From assembly GCA_944393755.1 (NCBI GenBank), contig CALYBF010000103.1, positions 1 through 5,403 on the forward strand: a stretch of 5,403 bases of DNA, read 5' to 3'. The notes under the pieces were generated by a model. It did not search any database. It worked only from the letters and a program-made list of their open reading frames with translations, and was not told where the DNA came from. Position numbers and translations under genes: made by a program. The stretch comes from an uncultured Clostridia bacterium (GTDB taxonomy: Bacteria > Bacillota > Clostridia > TANB77 > CAG-508). The number at the start of each line of letters is the position of its first letter. The stretch's first letter is position 1. Shown in pieces: positions 5,137-5,403 of the stretch.

Positions 5137-5223
5137 TTAGTTTTCTTGGGAATTTTTTAGATTAAATCTTTCATTTCAAATTAAATTTTTGATAAAAAAA
5201 CACTTTAAATTTAAACTGTTATA

Positions 5224-5252
5224 ATTATACATAGGTTTATGTGTAAGTTCAA
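5224..5252 (-). promoter_or_regulatory. Sigma-A-type promoter directed at the YraN-like gene
   Basis: On the minus strand TTGAAC (5247-5252; 5 of 6) and a perfect TATAAT (5224-5229) are 17 bases apart. It follows the terminator at 5281-5306, so it starts a new unit. The predicted start near 5217 gives a leader of about 245 bases, with no gene but including the whole inverted-repeat element. Confidence 0.7.
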
Positions 5253-5280
5253 CAGTTGTTTTGTGAATTATTTGTGAACG

Positions 5281-5306
5281 AAAAAGACTAAAGTAAAAAA
5301 CTTTAG
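5281..5306 (-). terminator. Rho-independent terminator of the right-edge gene
   Basis: On the minus strand CTAAAGT (5306-5300) and ACTTTAG (5294-5288) form a seven-base stem with a TTTTT loop, followed by TCTTTTT (5287-5281). It starts nine bases after the stop at 5316. The short AT-rich stem makes it modest in strength. Confidence 0.55.
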
Positions 5307-5315
5307 CCTATTATA

Positions 5316-5403
5316 TTACAAACCATACATACCTGTTGTTATATCACGAAATAAGTTTACTTCTGGTGGTGCATATGTAAATATTATAAAACATAAAAGT
5401 AAA
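5316..5403 (-). CDS. C-terminal fragment of an unidentified protein, 28 residues visible
   Basis: The frame is open from the right window edge to TAA at 5316-5318. The visible part starts with a hydrophobic run (LLLCFIIF), then TYAPPEVNLFRDITTGMYGL to the stop. The hydrophobic run suggests a membrane-spanning or membrane-anchored end. A promoter-plus-terminator boundary directly downstream (5281-5306, then 5224-5252) supports a gene ending here. The family is not recognisable from so little. It could be the tail of a larger protein or most of a very small membrane protein. Confidence 0.45.
   Translation of the reverse strand, partial: LLLCFIIFTYAPPEVNLFRDITTGMYGL

Noticed and set aside
1..5403. 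CRISPR array, tRNA or rRNA genes
   Set aside because: No regularly spaced repeats and no cloverleaf or rRNA-like sequence were seen on reading both strands.

Overview
The window is very AT-rich chromosomal DNA with strong Shine-Dalgarno sequences of the AGGAGG type, TTGACA/TATAAT-like promoters, compact U-tailed terminators and UGA used as a stop. This suggests a low-GC Bacillota (Firmicutes), most likely a clostridial lineage. The species cannot be named from the sequence alone.

Layout, left to right. Positions 1-611 (minus) hold the first 203 residues of a short-chain dehydrogenase/reductase that runs off the left edge, with its own promoter at 642-670. Facing away from it is a 68-residue XRE/Cro-type regulator (869-1075, plus). 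A 17-bp palindrome lies inside a candidate promoter upstream of that regulator. The regulator converges on a thymidylate kinase gene (1158-1829, minus). An 88-bp GC-rich hairpin element exactly fills the gap, and its TGAGA ends supply both stop codons. Upstream of tmk, in the same transcript, is an unreported-looking 43-codon gene (1860-1991) with a good promoter at 2062-2089.

Next comes an Rpn/PD-(D/E)XK nuclease gene of the YhgA/'transposase_31' type (minus, 2152 to about 3171). Its conserved N-terminus is open but begins with ATA where ATG is expected. Near its 3' end an eight-base perfect Shine-Dalgarno precedes an in-frame ATG that would give a separate 65-residue C-terminal protein. This matches the nuclease/intragenic-antitoxin (RpnL/RpnS) arrangement reported in E. 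coli, and it is the most interesting system in the window.

Divergent from it is a dGTPase-like HD-domain phosphohydrolase (3371-4576, plus), ended by a terminator shared with a convergent YraN-family gene (4616-4972, minus). All three core nuclease-motif residues of that YraN protein are conservatively replaced. Between the YraN gene and its likely promoter (5224-5252) sits a 146-bp element with perfect 26-bp inverted ends, MITE-like or possibly invertible. The right edge holds the last 28 codons of an unidentified minus-strand gene (5316-5403) followed by a terminator.

The genes do not form one pathway. tmk and dgt both act on deoxynucleotides but are separate transcripts. The rest looks like small independent units, with repeats and mobile-looking elements between them.
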